A program made the translations under genes and the position numbers. A model generated the notes under the pieces. That model saw nothing but the letters and a program-made list of their open reading frames with translations. It was not told where the DNA came from and did not search any database. From Rhyacophila brunnea (lineage: Eukaryota; Arthropoda; Insecta; Trichoptera; Rhyacophilidae), in the NCBI GenBank assembly GCA_022495005.1, contig JAGYXB010000510.1, positions 434,001 to 498,000 on the forward strand: a DNA stretch of 64,000 nt, given 5' to 3'. Below, piece after piece: positions 25,090-37,014 of the stretch (its first letter is position 1; every line of letters begins with the position of its first letter).

Positions 25090-25384
25090 TCTAACCTAAC
25101 CTAACACGTTAGCTAGTTCCTGAGTCTCACTTTTGCATTTTTGTCTACCATGTTATATCATATTATTAAATTTATTTTCTTCTTATTTCCCGGTGTAAAT
25201 ATATTTAAATACATCTTTAAATATCTTCACCCGCGGTGTGACAATTTCGTAATTTTTGATTTAAAAAAAACTAATAATAAAGTATCAGGACAGTATGATG
25301 TACGAGAAGGTTTCAGTTTATTTCATACTGACTTACCTAACTAAATAACCACATATTATTTTTAAGAATGTATATTTATGATAA

Positions 25385-25525
25385 ATACATAATTTGGAAA
25401 AATCTCAGAAACATTCATATTAGAAAAATCATAGAACAAATCTTTATCATAAATCGAGTGTGATTCGAACCTATGTCTTTCCTTTGTCTGGAGAGGTCTC
25501 TTACCACTAACCTACCAAACCAAAT
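25385..25525 (-). mobile_element. SINE family B copy, diverged
   Basis: Minus-strand copy. The plus strand reads ATACATAATTTGG, AATCTCAG and ATTAGAAAAATCAT, then a complement of box B, GTGATTCGAACC, and of box A near 25505-25520. The 3' tail is missing. Confidence 0.65.
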
Positions 25526-25637
25526 AGATATTAACCCAAATAACAGATTTTCCAATTTTAGTCAATACTGGCTACCATCATCATAATTTAAATCAATATT
25601 ACTAGCCTGATTGAAAAGTGGCTCAGAGATACTCTAA

Positions 25638-25977
25638 CCCCGCTTTCAGACGGGATACCGGTGTCGCACTCGTATATAATAAGGAGGTCTTTGTATTCGA
25701 ACAAAAGGGTATTTGTATTATGTTTATGAACGCCCCGAGCTAATGAGTCAAAGCGTGTATGGTACACTTTTCTGTCGGCCGCTACATTCTCAAGCCGGCG
25801 GTACACCTGTTTTTTATGATCGCAGCCAGTTTTATGTTCTAATTTATATCGCGAAATTATGCGTTGACTCATTAGCTCTGGGCGTTCATAAACATAATAC
25901 AATGTCCCCTTTATTCGAATACAAAGGCCTCCTTATTATATACGAGCGCGACACCGGTATCCCGTCTGAAAGCGGGG
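25638..25977. mobile_element. PIF/Harbinger-type MITE, copy 1 (340 bp)
   Basis: Inverted repeats of about 115 bp start CCCCGCTTTCAGACGGGATA and are flanked by TAA on both sides (25635-25637, 25978-25980), the PIF/Harbinger duplication. A degenerate GATACCGGTGTC lies about 15 bp from the left end. The long arms make open frames starting MYYVYERPELMSQ on both strands; these are artefacts of the repeat. The copy at 38528-38873 is homologous along its length. Confidence 0.85.
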
Positions 25978-25980
25978 TAA

Positions 25981-28144
25981 AAGCCTCTGAAACACATATA
26001 ATATTATTATAACAGTGATTCACACGAAGTTCCCAGAGAGCCACAAGTTCCCCATGGCATATTTTTCGATGGCACCAATATCACAACGAGAGTTGCTAAC
26101 GTTAATATATTTTTCTGGTTGATAAAATCTATAATATTGTACATCAGTGTTTTTCATTTTGTCGTATAATCATTCTATTTAAAATATTTTCATTCCAAAA
26201 AGCCAGATGTACTAAATCTGGAATTCACTTTGACAAGTCATCCGCGTTTTGACTTGCTTATGTGTTCAGACCAGGGTAGGAAAGTTGTGTTTTTACCGTC
26301 TGGCTAAACGATAATGTAGGTATATAATCCTTAACTTAGAAAATGAAAAATGTGATTGACATTGAAACTTATTACAAACAATATTAAAAAATAATTATAA
26401 AGAAATCCCTGTGCTTGCATATTATCTAATCCAATATAATATGTCTAAATGTAATAGTGACAATAAATTTTTTCCCTTGTCAAAAATAGTACCCACCAAT
26501 GTAGTGGATTATTCAGTTAGTCAATAGTTGTCGATTCAGGAGTATCAAATCCACCTCTGAAATGACGCTGTGCTTTGCGAGGATTTCTGAAGCAAATATA
26601 GCTTATTTTGCATGCTAAGTATTTGTATGGGGAAGTGAATTAGGTTACGTTCCGTTGATAGAATGCTGTCACAGCGGCGAGTTTATCTTGTATTTGCAGA
26701 ACAGCCTGACCAAATTGTATGCGCCCATTCAAGGATTGATTGAAACGTATTGCAATTTGCTTTTGAGATGTTCATTTTTGTATTCGGACGCGCGTAATGT
26801 GTCAAATAACATGTAGCTATGTTCAATGAACACTCAATAAAAACCTAATTAAAAATAACAGTTTCTTAAAGGTTGTGTACTTTTAAAGTGTAACAATTGT
26901 GTTTACGAGTTGTCAAACTAACAATGCATAATATATCTGATTAAATAATAAATAATTGTTTATTTTATTTTAAGTATATGATAATGCATATAATATGATT
27001 TACTAACGATTTTGTAGATCATAAAACGTATATAAAAGACTGCAAGTGTTATATCTTGTTTTTTTTTTCAATCTTACATATATATATACGGAAAACCTTC
27101 TGTGAATTGATTAAAAATATTACATATAATTTTGTTATATCGACTGCGTTGCAATTAGCATAAACCATTCACTATTTGCTACGTACTTATGATGGAGTAA
27201 CGAATACATATGAAATGTTTATTTTATTTTATAATCGAAGGGATTGGACTTATAGGGTAGTTTTGTGGCGAGTTTTGATGGACGTTATTTTAAAACTTCT
27301 AAATTATGGTATGCTTGGCTCATTCTTGATTTTTGTATTTACTCTTTGTATTACTCATTACTACTCATTTTATATTGGTTTGTCAATTCTATTACTTACT
27401 TTGATTTTTTTACGCTTAAACGTTTTGAATATGTTAAATACGAACAAACTGAATCTGAAGGGTTCAAATAATATAAATATAACTTAGGTTAGGAGCACAT
27501 GTGAGTATTTACGTAACGTATTTATATGAAAAGTTCTTAACATTGAAAATCATTTCTATAAAATGTTGTTATCATTTTTTGTAAAAATAATAATCTTTTA
27601 ATATTTTATTCCTACTTGTATCACTTTAAACATACAAAACACTATCACAAAGAACTATTACAATTTAGTACGTATACTTGTTATTAATTCACTTGACGAG
27701 GACACTGCTCGTAATATGCAAAATTCATGTTATATAATATTATAGCACTAGTATTCAGTAATATTATATCAAAAATCAACACTCCTATATGCTTGTGCTG
27801 TTTGCTTAATTTCTGATTTTCAGTTATTCCCCATTAATAAAACATCGACCAATTTTTAAACTTCTTATATTTTTTTAAAATAGAGAATTCAAATTGAAAA
27901 TCCGTTTGGTCAGTAACAGAAGCAGATACGATAAAAAATATTTTTATATACAATATGTAGGTATTTTTTTTAAACATGTTTAGATATTTTCAGTTATTAT
28001 TTAGATACTTATAGCTGAAAAACTAAAAAAAATCCATCATTTTCTAATATAGCAGCCGTAACACAGCAGTACTAGTGTAGATTTTTACTGGGTACTGGCA
28101 CTGTTCATTATTATACAAAGTGTCCCTTTATGTAAATTATTTTT
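25981..28144. other. non-coding stretch
   Basis: AT-rich, no gene recognised. The overlapping frames at 27176-27487 would encode hydrophobic peptides but match no family and have biased AT composition. TTAGGTTAGG, two telomere-type units, occurs at about 27485-27494. Confidence 0.5.
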
Positions 28145-28325
28145 AGGTTTATGGTCTGACAAATACATGTATAATTTTTATATGTGTGCTTGGAGTCAGA
28201 GTATGGACCTAGTAGGTTGAGCAAGTTACTAATATCCATTTCTCGTAAAAACAAACAGCTGTTAATACAATCCTCAGTAGACGCTCATATGATCTTCCTA
28301 GGATCGGACATGATAAAAAAGCTTA
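28145..28325 (+). mobile_element. SINE family A copy, 5'-degraded
   Basis: Starts at a corrupted box B (GGTTTATGGTCTGACAA) and continues with the family body: GGAGTCAGAGTATGGACCTA, GTAGGTTGAGCAAG, ATCCATTTCTCGTAAAAAC, CTGTTAATAC and ATCGGACATGATA. Confidence 0.8.
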
Positions 28326-31300
28326 TTACTTCATTATCGAAGTCACATCCCTTTTTCTCGTCATCAAATTTAATCATTTCCTTTGTTTTCTCCCATATTG
28401 TCGTGCTCTGGCTAGTATATACATATATATACGTTGTTTTTCCACGAAGGCTTTCGGTATCGGAAAATTGCTTTGTGTTGCGGTTGCATTAAAAGAACAA
28501 AGGCTGATGAGGCGCTGTGTGCTCCGCTGCGGAGGGAGAGAGAGGAAAGCCTTCCTTTGTCAGACTGTATTTACGTTGTCATTCATCAGGATTCGGGAGC
28601 AGGCTGTAATCTTTCGAAGTTATCTAATTAATAGAGACCAACTCAATGGTAAAGCCGAATACTTACTTACCTTTTGTAGGAATAGCTTACGGAAATTAAA
28701 TCAATAGAGTTAAAATCGGTTTCAAATGTACCTATTTATAATTAGTCATAGACTAAATGCTCTCGTAGTCCAGTTCATAATGTACTGACCTTTTATCCGG
28801 GGGCTCCTTGTTTGATCCCGGTGACGCGATAATATATTTATTTGATGTATTCCAAGCCTGGGTGTTTGATTATTTCACGACTACTACTACTACATTACCG
28901 TTGCACTACACTACTGACATTGGGCGTCGTGGTCAATTATAGTGTTTAAAAAAACGCAATATTGTTAAGGACTACACTCACATTCGTATAGTATAATATA
29001 CAAATATATTGAAAAAGCATTTATATTATATGCGAGTGATGTTGCGAAAAATTTAGTAATGCTAATTAGTTGCATCTCATTCCGCATTGTAAATTCGTTT
29101 ATAACAAGTTTTAAACGTGTGTTCTAATTGTTTTCCAGGCTGCACTGAGACAAAGGCGTCTTGCATACAAGCCTAAATTAAAATTGTCATAACCATAATA
29201 TTATGTAACTGAACAAACACGTATAATCGCAAATAACGGTATATAATTAAGCAATCAAAGCATGAAGTTAACGGAAAGCAACAATTTTCTTTTTCATTTA
29301 CTAATAATGTTTATAAATACTATTTATTGTTTTTTTAACTATCTTAAAAACATTCGGAATTGCTTAAAACAAATTTAAAACGTTTCTTGAATTATTATAA
29401 TATCAAGCTGGTTTCTTTTTTTATATTATATACAAATATTAATTTAATTATTTGAAATTAGAATTATATTTTTTCTCACTTTTACAACCTGCTGTAAAAA
29501 AAAAATACATTTTCGAAATAATTCGTCAATACAAAAACAAAATATTCTACGTTTGAAAGTTAATTAAATTTTCGACACCTACATAACTCAAGTATGTATT
29601 AAGTATATCGTTTTTGACACAAACGGAAAGAAGTAGAGCAGGCTTAAGAAATTTAATAAATTTCTAATATCTGAGCTTTTCATTTCATTTCGGAAAGCTC
29701 ACCTCCTCTCAGGCTTGAAGAGCACATTCGCCGGGAGATTCTAATTATTACGTTTTAGCATCCGGTCGGAGAGCTTTTCTCTTCATAATGGTATAACATT
29801 TCAAACGGGATTCTCGCTGACACGATCGCATTTTGTTTGTAGGTATAACATAATACTCTCGTTTCAAATAACGTCTAGATTCATTTGTTAGGTTACCTTT
29901 GAACTTTATCTACGCTGTTGATTTACACGAGAAGTAACATTATATAATAAATGTGTATTATTATTACTACCTCTCTCTCTCTCTCCCTTCCTCTGAGTGT
30001 TATATAATAGAGATGTCTGAATTTGAAGGGTATCTTTTTTGATTGTAACTTATTACTTCAAAAATAATTTCATTATTCTCGGAATAAGAACATTGAAAAC
30101 AAATGAACATTAACTATATCTGTCAATTATTATACAATATTACAATGAAATTTTATCAACTGAACGTCAGTATATTTATCCATAGCACAGTATTTGCATA
30201 TTTAACGTGGTTTTATTATTATTATGTCAAGTTACTAATAGTAATAAGTTTCATTGATGCCAGTACACGCGGTTTGAATATATTATAATATTCCATCTAA
30301 ATGGGCGCTTTTCTTGACCAGACTCTCGAAAAATACCATAACAGCTAATGCAAAGTAAATTCGTCGTGGTATTGTTTCCGGGGCATAGAAATGAATTCAT
30401 TATCTCCCAAGTTAGCTTTTAACTGTATTAGGTGTGTTGTACAATAACTTTCATTATCATCATTTCACATGTTGAAAAAACGGTGTTGATACCTCAAATT
30501 TGAATCAAGATTTTTTCAATGTGAAATTAGGATACTGTCTTTAGGTCTTAAGCGAGTTTTGTACTTTTTTCATTGATTATAGCCGAACCACGATAAGGAA
30601 AGACCTTCTCGCTTGGCATGAAATGCATTAAATTCTTTGAAAGCTGTGAAACTTTCCCTCGTCAATCAAGCTGCAATAACCGATCAGTCTATCTGAGGGC
30701 CAAACCAACTTCAGATTCTCTCACATTTTAACCGACAGAATATGAAGACACTTCTAAAGAGTGTGATCGGCATCCTACATATTCATAATAATACTATTAT
30801 TTTCTATATACTATGATATCTACTATTGAATACTTACATCACCGATTATTTAAACCCCTAAAGTATAATAATACATCTATAACACCTTGTCATCTTGAAA
30901 TAGCGATTTTTCTTCGCAATTCTGTAATAAAGCTTTTTTTTATAACTTGACGCTCTGCAAAATTTCTGGTCATATTTCACTAAATAATTTCTGAAATTAA
31001 ACACACCGCAGCCACTTTTGATTAATTCTAAAATATCTGATATATCATTTTTGAAATTACCAATTTATCTTTCTTATATAAAGTCGTCAATATGGACTTA
31101 CCATAGTTTACCTCTCGTATACAGAGTTATAATTTTTAATATTAATATTTTCATTCATCTAACTTAACCATAACAAGCAGTCAATTACACTATTAAATTT
31201 ATACTTTATCTTAATTTGAAACTGTCAATATGAACGTTGGAACGTAGTTTTTGACAAAACCTGATATTATTATGGTAATGAATGTATGGGTATTAATTAC

Positions 31301-32230
31301 GTGATTTCAGTGTGGCGACTGTAATCAAAATTAATTGTATGTGAAAAACTTATGGAATAATTTCAGTTTCTAGTAGGTAAGTAAAGTTTTACCTATTATT
31401 TGTATTTTAAATATTTTTTCGGATAAAAGAACGAAGATATTTTATTTTAAAAAACTAATACTATGGGTACATGAAATAAAAGTAACTGTGCATGTGTTTT
31501 TTCATTTATTGTAATGACTCCGCCGAGAATATGAGTATGTTCATCGCATCGAGTTTTTTCATCAAAAAACTAATAATAATTAATAACGATGAACGAGCGA
31601 ATAATAATCCTTTTGAAAAACAGTCTGGCTAATTAGAATTTTGAACGATCCTTTCAAACGTGCAACGTAGCATCATCGCGCGGGTAATTGGAAATGACGT
31701 TTGAATTTCGAACTGTATTCCATTTTACGAATTTCGAATCGTCAATAATTACAAATGGTTTTATTTCGCTCCGAAAGGGATTATATTTATTTTTACGGGG
31801 GATAAATCAACATGGCGGTCGGCTGTTGAGGCAAGTTCAAATACCGACTGAATGTAATTAAAAACATCGCCAGCATCCCTGTAGTCTAGTGTTAAACCAT
31901 ACTATGCATTTATTTTTTTTACAATTTAATTAAATAATATTAATTTTAGACAAGTGCGAAGCACCATTATCAAATTTTGTCTACATTTTTACATCGTACG
32001 ATAAAATTTCATGTCAATATATCACAGGATTTATTGATATCAAATTTAGAACATATATTATAATCTTATATACAGAAACCTGTGATTGTATCATAAATAT
32101 AAGTAGATAATACTTTTCTATAATATAAAAATGTTATTGAAAATCAACAATACTTTTCTGTCGAGTTTTGACTATTTCCTGAATACTCAGAGGCGTACTT
32201 TAGTATCACTTACGAGTAATCCTGCGCGAT
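28326..32230. other. non-coding stretch with candidate conserved islets
   Basis: No gene recognised. GC-richer islets lie at 28440-28610, 29690-29860, 30310-30420 and 31600-31830. The last mixes TAAT-type cores with CGCGCGGGTAATTG and might be regulatory. (CT)n simple sequence lies at about 29973-29987. Positions 30879-31014 are a dispersed repeat with an inverted copy at 34140-34283. Confidence 0.45.
30879..31014 (+). repeat. dispersed repeat, inverted partner at 34140-34283
   Basis: ATAACACCTTGTCAT, CGATTTTTCTTCG, ATTCTGTAAT, CTTGACGCT, GCAAAAT and CACCGCAGCC occur here in order. They occur again, as reverse complements and in reverse order, at 34140-34283. About 135 bp of diverged homology; element type unknown. 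Confidence 0.7.
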
Positions 32231-32552
32231 CGACAACGATTGTATGTAGGCGCGCGCCCGCGTGTCTAACTGCACCACCCCAACGCTGCTATCTGACCAC
32301 TACTTGTACGAGTATCAAAATTCACGTGTTGCAGGTGCGTTATTGTCGATTTTTTTATCCTGTAACTTCCAAACCTCCTGAGATATCAAGACAAGTTTCT
32401 TTTATTTTGTTAACTGTCAATTCATGGTGGAACTGTATTGTTGTTTAATTTAATAAAACGCATTTTTTTGTTAATCAATATTGATTAAAAGTGGAGTAAG
32501 TGCTACAAAAAAAAATTGCGTTTTATTAAATTAAACAACAATCAAGACAAGT
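32231..32552 (+). repeat. repeat family shared with 59080-59380, with hairpin segment
   Basis: Positions 32231-32400 (CACCACCCCAACGCTGCTAT, then GTGCGTTATT, TATCCTGTAACTTCC and TGAGATATC) match the units at 59080-59380. A direct repeat, ATCAAGACAAGT, lies at 32385-32396 and 32541-32552. It brackets 144 bp that contain a hairpin whose arms (TTGTTTAATTTAATAAAACG and mirror) run from about 32436 to 32540. The 12-bp duplication suggests the hairpin segment inserted into the older repeat. Confidence 0.6.
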
Positions 32553-33338
32553 ATTTGTAAATACCAATAACTGTCTGTAAGTTTCATCAATATTGATACA
32601 GTAATTTTTGAGTTATAGTAATTTGAACATACAGACAAAAATCCAAAATACAAAACTATATTTTATTCTTATGTATCATTGAAATATTCGAAATTCTGAT
32701 CACAATGCATATATTTCTAAATCGCGGAGACATGCTTTAATTTTAATATCTGTATAGAATTTAAACCATTTAAATATATTCGTGAATATTATTTTTAGAA
32801 CTATTAATTAAAGAGTCTACTGTAGGGTAGAGGGTGTAAGGATTTTGCGCTTATGTTTGTGATTTCATGAAGCATATGAAATACTAGATAATGGTAGGCG
32901 CAAAAAACGTATTGAACAGAATCTGTCAAAGCAATGCGGGAAATATTTTTTTTCAAAGGGTTTATTGATTAACTACCGTGAAAATGGATGGATAATCAAT
33001 CAACTCTACGTTTTATTCAGTACAAATTGGTCAATAACGAAAAATAAAACCCTGACTGATAAGTGAAATGTATAATATAATATACCTAACACGATGCGAT
33101 GCACTGAATCATTGGTAATCTATTCAAACTCAATGGCTACTTTCAATATTCGGATTTGATAACAGTGTCTCTAGTATTTAAGAAAATATTGGGAGTGAAA
33201 AAATACTAAAAAAAAAAACAAACATAGAAAATAGATACGAGTTATGACAAAAATATGACGTATTAAAACTAACCGAACGAAAAATAAAACAAAAGGAATA
33301 GATTAAAAATATAATACAGTTTAAACATCACTTATATA
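32553..33338. other. non-coding stretch
   Basis: AT-rich, nothing recognised. Confidence 0.5.
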
Positions 33339-33530
33339 TTATGGCTTACGCTTCTTGGTGTCATGGGGTTCCATGTTGTTTTTCAATTACTGCATGAGTC
33401 AGAGTATGGACTTAATAGGTTGGGCAAGTGGCTAACATCCTTTTCTCGTAAAAACAAAATCTGTCAATACAAACCTCCACTCTGTGAAGGCGCATGATCT
33501 TATTAAGATTGGACATGGTCGAAAAGAAAA
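33339..33530 (+). mobile_element. SINE family A copy, box B deleted
   Basis: The body is recognisable: TGAGTCAGAGTATGGACTTA, ATAGGTTGGGCAAGTGGC, TTTTCTCGTAAAAACAAAA, ACAAACCTCCACTCTGTGAA and GATTGGACATGGTC. The head is shortened and rearranged around GGTTCCATGTTG. Confidence 0.8.
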
Positions 33531-35243
33531 TTATAATATTACCTTAACCAAATTATCGATATCTACTTTAAAACTTGAAGTGAAAATTGGATTTGTAACA
33601 AAGATTTTTATCAGTCACTCGAGAAGATTTTCTTTTTCTTTCTAAAACCTATGGCAGAAAGTGTGATTATTTGCAAACGTGTAAATAAATATTAGTAAAA
33701 GGTTTTTTATGACATCAAACTCTGCATTAATGAAAAAAACGTCGTATTTTGTAATATTTTTATAAAAATTCTTGTCATTTTGTCAATTCAGTTTATCAAT
33801 GTTCAATAATAACAACGAAAGTTTCTTTTTGTGTTTGCCATCTAAGTATAGCTATAGATTTCAACATTATAAAATGGTGTAGATATACTTCAATCATTTT
33901 TATCATATCAAAAATAATTCAACAGACAACAACATATTAGTATGTGACCCGCATGTGGCTTAAGGCCGGCTAATTGTCTTATATAATAAACTTACAAGTT
34001 TATTTATAACATCAAACTAATATAATTACTATAAACATGGAATGAAACTGTTCATGGTGATATATTAAAAAATATATTTTATGAACATAACAGATGATAA
34101 AGCATGAACGTCAAAGTATCATCTGCCATTTTCAAATTCGTCAAAAACGGCTGCGGTGAGTTTAATTTGAGTGATTACGTTGTGAATTATAGCTAGGGAT
34201 TTTGCATAGCGTCAAGGTATAAAAAGCTTCATTACAGAATTCTACGAAGAAAAATCGTTGTTTCAATATGACAAGGTGTTATACGTATATAACAATTGTA
34301 AGGGATATAGGTTACCAGTGGTTTAGACTTATATAAGTAAGTAATAAGTTACAACACAATACTATTATATACAAATATGTACATTATCCAAAAAAATAGG
34401 TAAAAAAATAAGCTTGATGGGAGAAAAATGCTTGATTTTCTCAAAATTAAAATGTCTAAAATCCAGCATTTCAAAAGAATATGTCAAAATAGTTATTTAC
34501 GTTGTTCTTACGAACTTAAATTTAAATTTCAGAATATTAATGTTATTTGTAAGAATGTACAATAGGCCAACATGTTGATTTTCACGAAAATCTTATGTAC
34601 TTAGAGAAATTTTAAGCTGTTTGAGGCGTCAAAAACCCTAGATTTAACGCGAGACAATTTTTTCAATCTAGATGTATTTTTATCAGATCATATCTGCCAT
34701 ATCTACAGAATACCATTGCCAGGTAAAAAAAATATGTGTCACATTAATTTTCCGAAAGACCCTAGTGTTTTTTCAGCTCTATTATTATCTTATTTATGTA
34801 GTTCTATGAGACTTGATTTATTTCAACGTCAGTGTTGCTATTTTGAAAGAAAAACAATACAAGAGACAATAAATTATGCCTGTTTTGTTTGCCTTTATAT
34901 TGTTTTGTTGAACATTTTCAAAGACATATTATAACAACGGCAGATATAAGCCAAAACAGACATTTAAAATAAAATTAAGTAAAGAGAGAAAAAGAGATTA
35001 AGTATTTTTTAAATCTTTTTCTTAGGTAATAATTAGATCTCTGTTCGCATTCATCGCCATACGCTGCGCAACCTTCCGGTGTATTCCCTGACCTCCTCTA
35101 GTTAACTTTACCATTCCGACCTATCTTCCATTATTCTCTTCCAGTCCAAGATTTTAATTGTGAATGCTTTCATCGTTAGAAGACAGCAACATGGATCTTT
35201 CGATTAGGCGACTTCGCTTAAAAAAGTTCGCGAGCTGCGAACT
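33531..35243. other. non-coding stretch
   Basis: No gene. Positions 34140-34283 are the inverted partner of the repeat at 30879-31014. Positions 34572-34670 weakly resemble 23945-24060. The open frame 34716-34934 has no recognisable domain. Confidence 0.5.
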
Positions 35244-35465
35244 CTATTCTATACACAAGGCTGTAATAAAGTTGTAATTGTTACAATAAGTGCTATGTTT
35301 TAACAGCACCTCTCTTGGCTATGTTAAATTTTAGAGCGAGTTAGAGAGTTTTGGCTGTTTAGACGGCTAACTTATTGTAATTGTTACAATACATGCTAAT
35401 ATTCGATACAAACCTACCCTAGACAGCTGCCGTAGCGGCCGAAAGCAGTCTTGTGTATAGAATAG
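35244..35465. repeat. short inverted-repeat element, related copy at 53640-53735
   Basis: The ends CTATTCTATACACAAG and CTTGTGTATAGAATAG are exact mirrors (222 bp outer span). TTGTAATTGTTACAATA occurs twice inside. The central CTCTCTTGGC, TTTAGAGCGAG and TTAGACGGCTAAC blocks have counterparts at 53640-53735, where the outer ends are not conserved. No duplication was identified. Confidence 0.6.
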
Positions 35466-35675
35466 ATGCGCTGGTCGACCCATTCGTTGAAGATAATTAG
35501 TTCACCAAATTCTAATTCTAGTAAGTTTCATGTCGTGTAGTATCTATAAGATCAAAAGTGTCATAGTAATAATGAACCTGCTCATGTAACATTTTAGTTT
35601 TTCGTTTTTAAAACATTTTTTTTCTATTTAAACCATTATTGACAATATCCACATAAACAAAACTACTAGGTATTC

Positions 35676-35965
35676 ACATACATAACTTGAAAACATCTCA
35701 GATATATACCCACTAGAAAAAATCATGTTTGAAAAAAATACGAAACTCGACGGGATTTGAACCCATATTACAACAGTTGGCGTGATACCACTAGTTATAC
35801 GGGTTCAAATCCCATCGAGCTTCGTAATTTTTTGAAATATGATTTTTTCTAGTGGGTATATATCTGAGATGTTTTCATGTTATGTATGTTCAATATATAG
35901 AATGTTACATTCTCAAAATCTTGTGAATTATTCGTTGAATAAAAAAAAATAGTTTATTAAAATAT
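35676..35965. mobile_element. SINE family B copy in a near-perfect hairpin form (290 bp)
   Basis: Flanked by the exact 12-bp duplication TACTAGGTATTC (35664-35675 and 35966-35977). The arms 35678-35764 and 35801-35888 are near-perfect reverse complements, each carrying a box-B-like GGTTCAAATCCC, around a 36-base loop. The right half continues into the family 3' end (AGAATGTTACATTCTCAAAA, TTGTGAATTATTCGTTGAAT, A-run). The left half stops without a tail. One insertion of a self-complementary molecule explains this better than two independent SINEs. Confidence 0.82.
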
Positions 35966-35977
35966 TACTAGGTATTC

Positions 35978-36506
35978 GTTTTCTTGGAATTTTCTACTAT
36001 ATAAATGTAATGATGTTCCTATAAAAACTCACAATAAAAACATAACATTGTATAATGTAAAACCTTTTATAGAGACCGTACCTTTATTGAAGGCTTAGAC
36101 GTTTTTATTTTCTTCCTCACAAAAGTAAATTTTCCAGCCTTTTCTTTAATACCATATCCGAAATATAATATAAAGAATGATGTCCACCGTAAAAAATCGG
36201 TAACGAAGCAATGCTGAGCCTGAAATACGACAGCGAGAGACGTATTGTGTATACCTCCAAGATATACTTCAATCTATATGGGTGTATATATATGTTTTTT
36301 ATCAATAAAATGTCGAAGGCAGAAAAATGATTTCGGAACAGTATGGCGGTCCCCGTTGGCTTTTTACGGGAATCATTCGGATAATATTGTTTTGTCTGAT
36401 TGAACGGTATAGTCGATTCAATAAGACGTGGCAATATGTACAGTAAGAAGTTTAGTGTATCATAGTATTGATTGTACGAAACATCTGGACTCCATTTAAA
36501 TAACGT
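35978..36506. other. non-coding stretch
   Basis: No family recognised. The minus-strand frame 36117-36524 (135 codons) is the longest unexplained one in the area. It runs straight into a LINE tail and has no known motif. Confidence 0.45.
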
Positions 36507-36788
36507 AATGGATTTCAAATTCAAATTTGTTTATTTTCCATATAATGGTCACGACATGACATAAGTATTAACAATTTTTCAAATAAAAATACAGGGCATT
36601 GTGAGTTAATAATACAATAAGTAATAAAATAATAAATAAAATCAGAAAAGAACAAAAATAAAAGTACATGGAAGCACACAGAGGGAATTAGGTTGATAGA
36701 CCCTATCTTAAAAAACTTGTAAAACAACGTCCACCTAAATTCACTATCACGTAAGTGGAATAAGTCGACCAAAGTATACACATTGCAA
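36507..36788 (-). mobile_element. LINE 3' end fragment (CR1/jockey-like tail)
   Basis: On the minus strand this reads through a short frame (VDLFHLRDSEFRWTLFYKF), then an AT-rich 3' UTR with an AATAAA complement at 36530-36535. It finishes in TTTGAATTTGAA, a short repeated tail typical of several LINE clades. No 5' coding region is left. Confidence 0.55.
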
Positions 36789-37014
36789 GGTAACGTTATA
36801 GTAAATTAAAAGGTTAATTATTAATTTAATTTATCTTTGTATAATTGTCTACATTAAAAAATATATTACAATTTTATTGCAATTACATTGGTAACTCAGT
36901 TTGACAAAAACGTCATAAATGGTTAATTATGTTTAGTTATAGATTGGAATTGTAATGTGTAAAAACAATGTAGTTGGTATGTCGAACTAAATGATTAACC
37001 CTTTTTTTATTTTA

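Noticed and set aside
25588..26012. Two open frames on opposite strands, both beginning MYYVYERPELMSQ
   Set aside because: They are readings of the two arms of one inverted-repeat MITE; the shared peptide comes from the repeat. A similar peptide appears in the copy at 38673-38975.
27176..27487. Hydrophobic overlapping frames resembling a small membrane protein
   Set aside because: T-rich DNA yields Phe/Leu/Ile-rich frames by chance; no start context, family match or splice support. A mitochondrial insertion was considered, but no mitochondrial gene was recognised.
36117..36524. 135-codon minus-strand frame next to the LINE tail
   Set aside because: It lies downstream of the LINE 3' end in the transcription direction and has no recognisable motif, so it is not listed as a gene.
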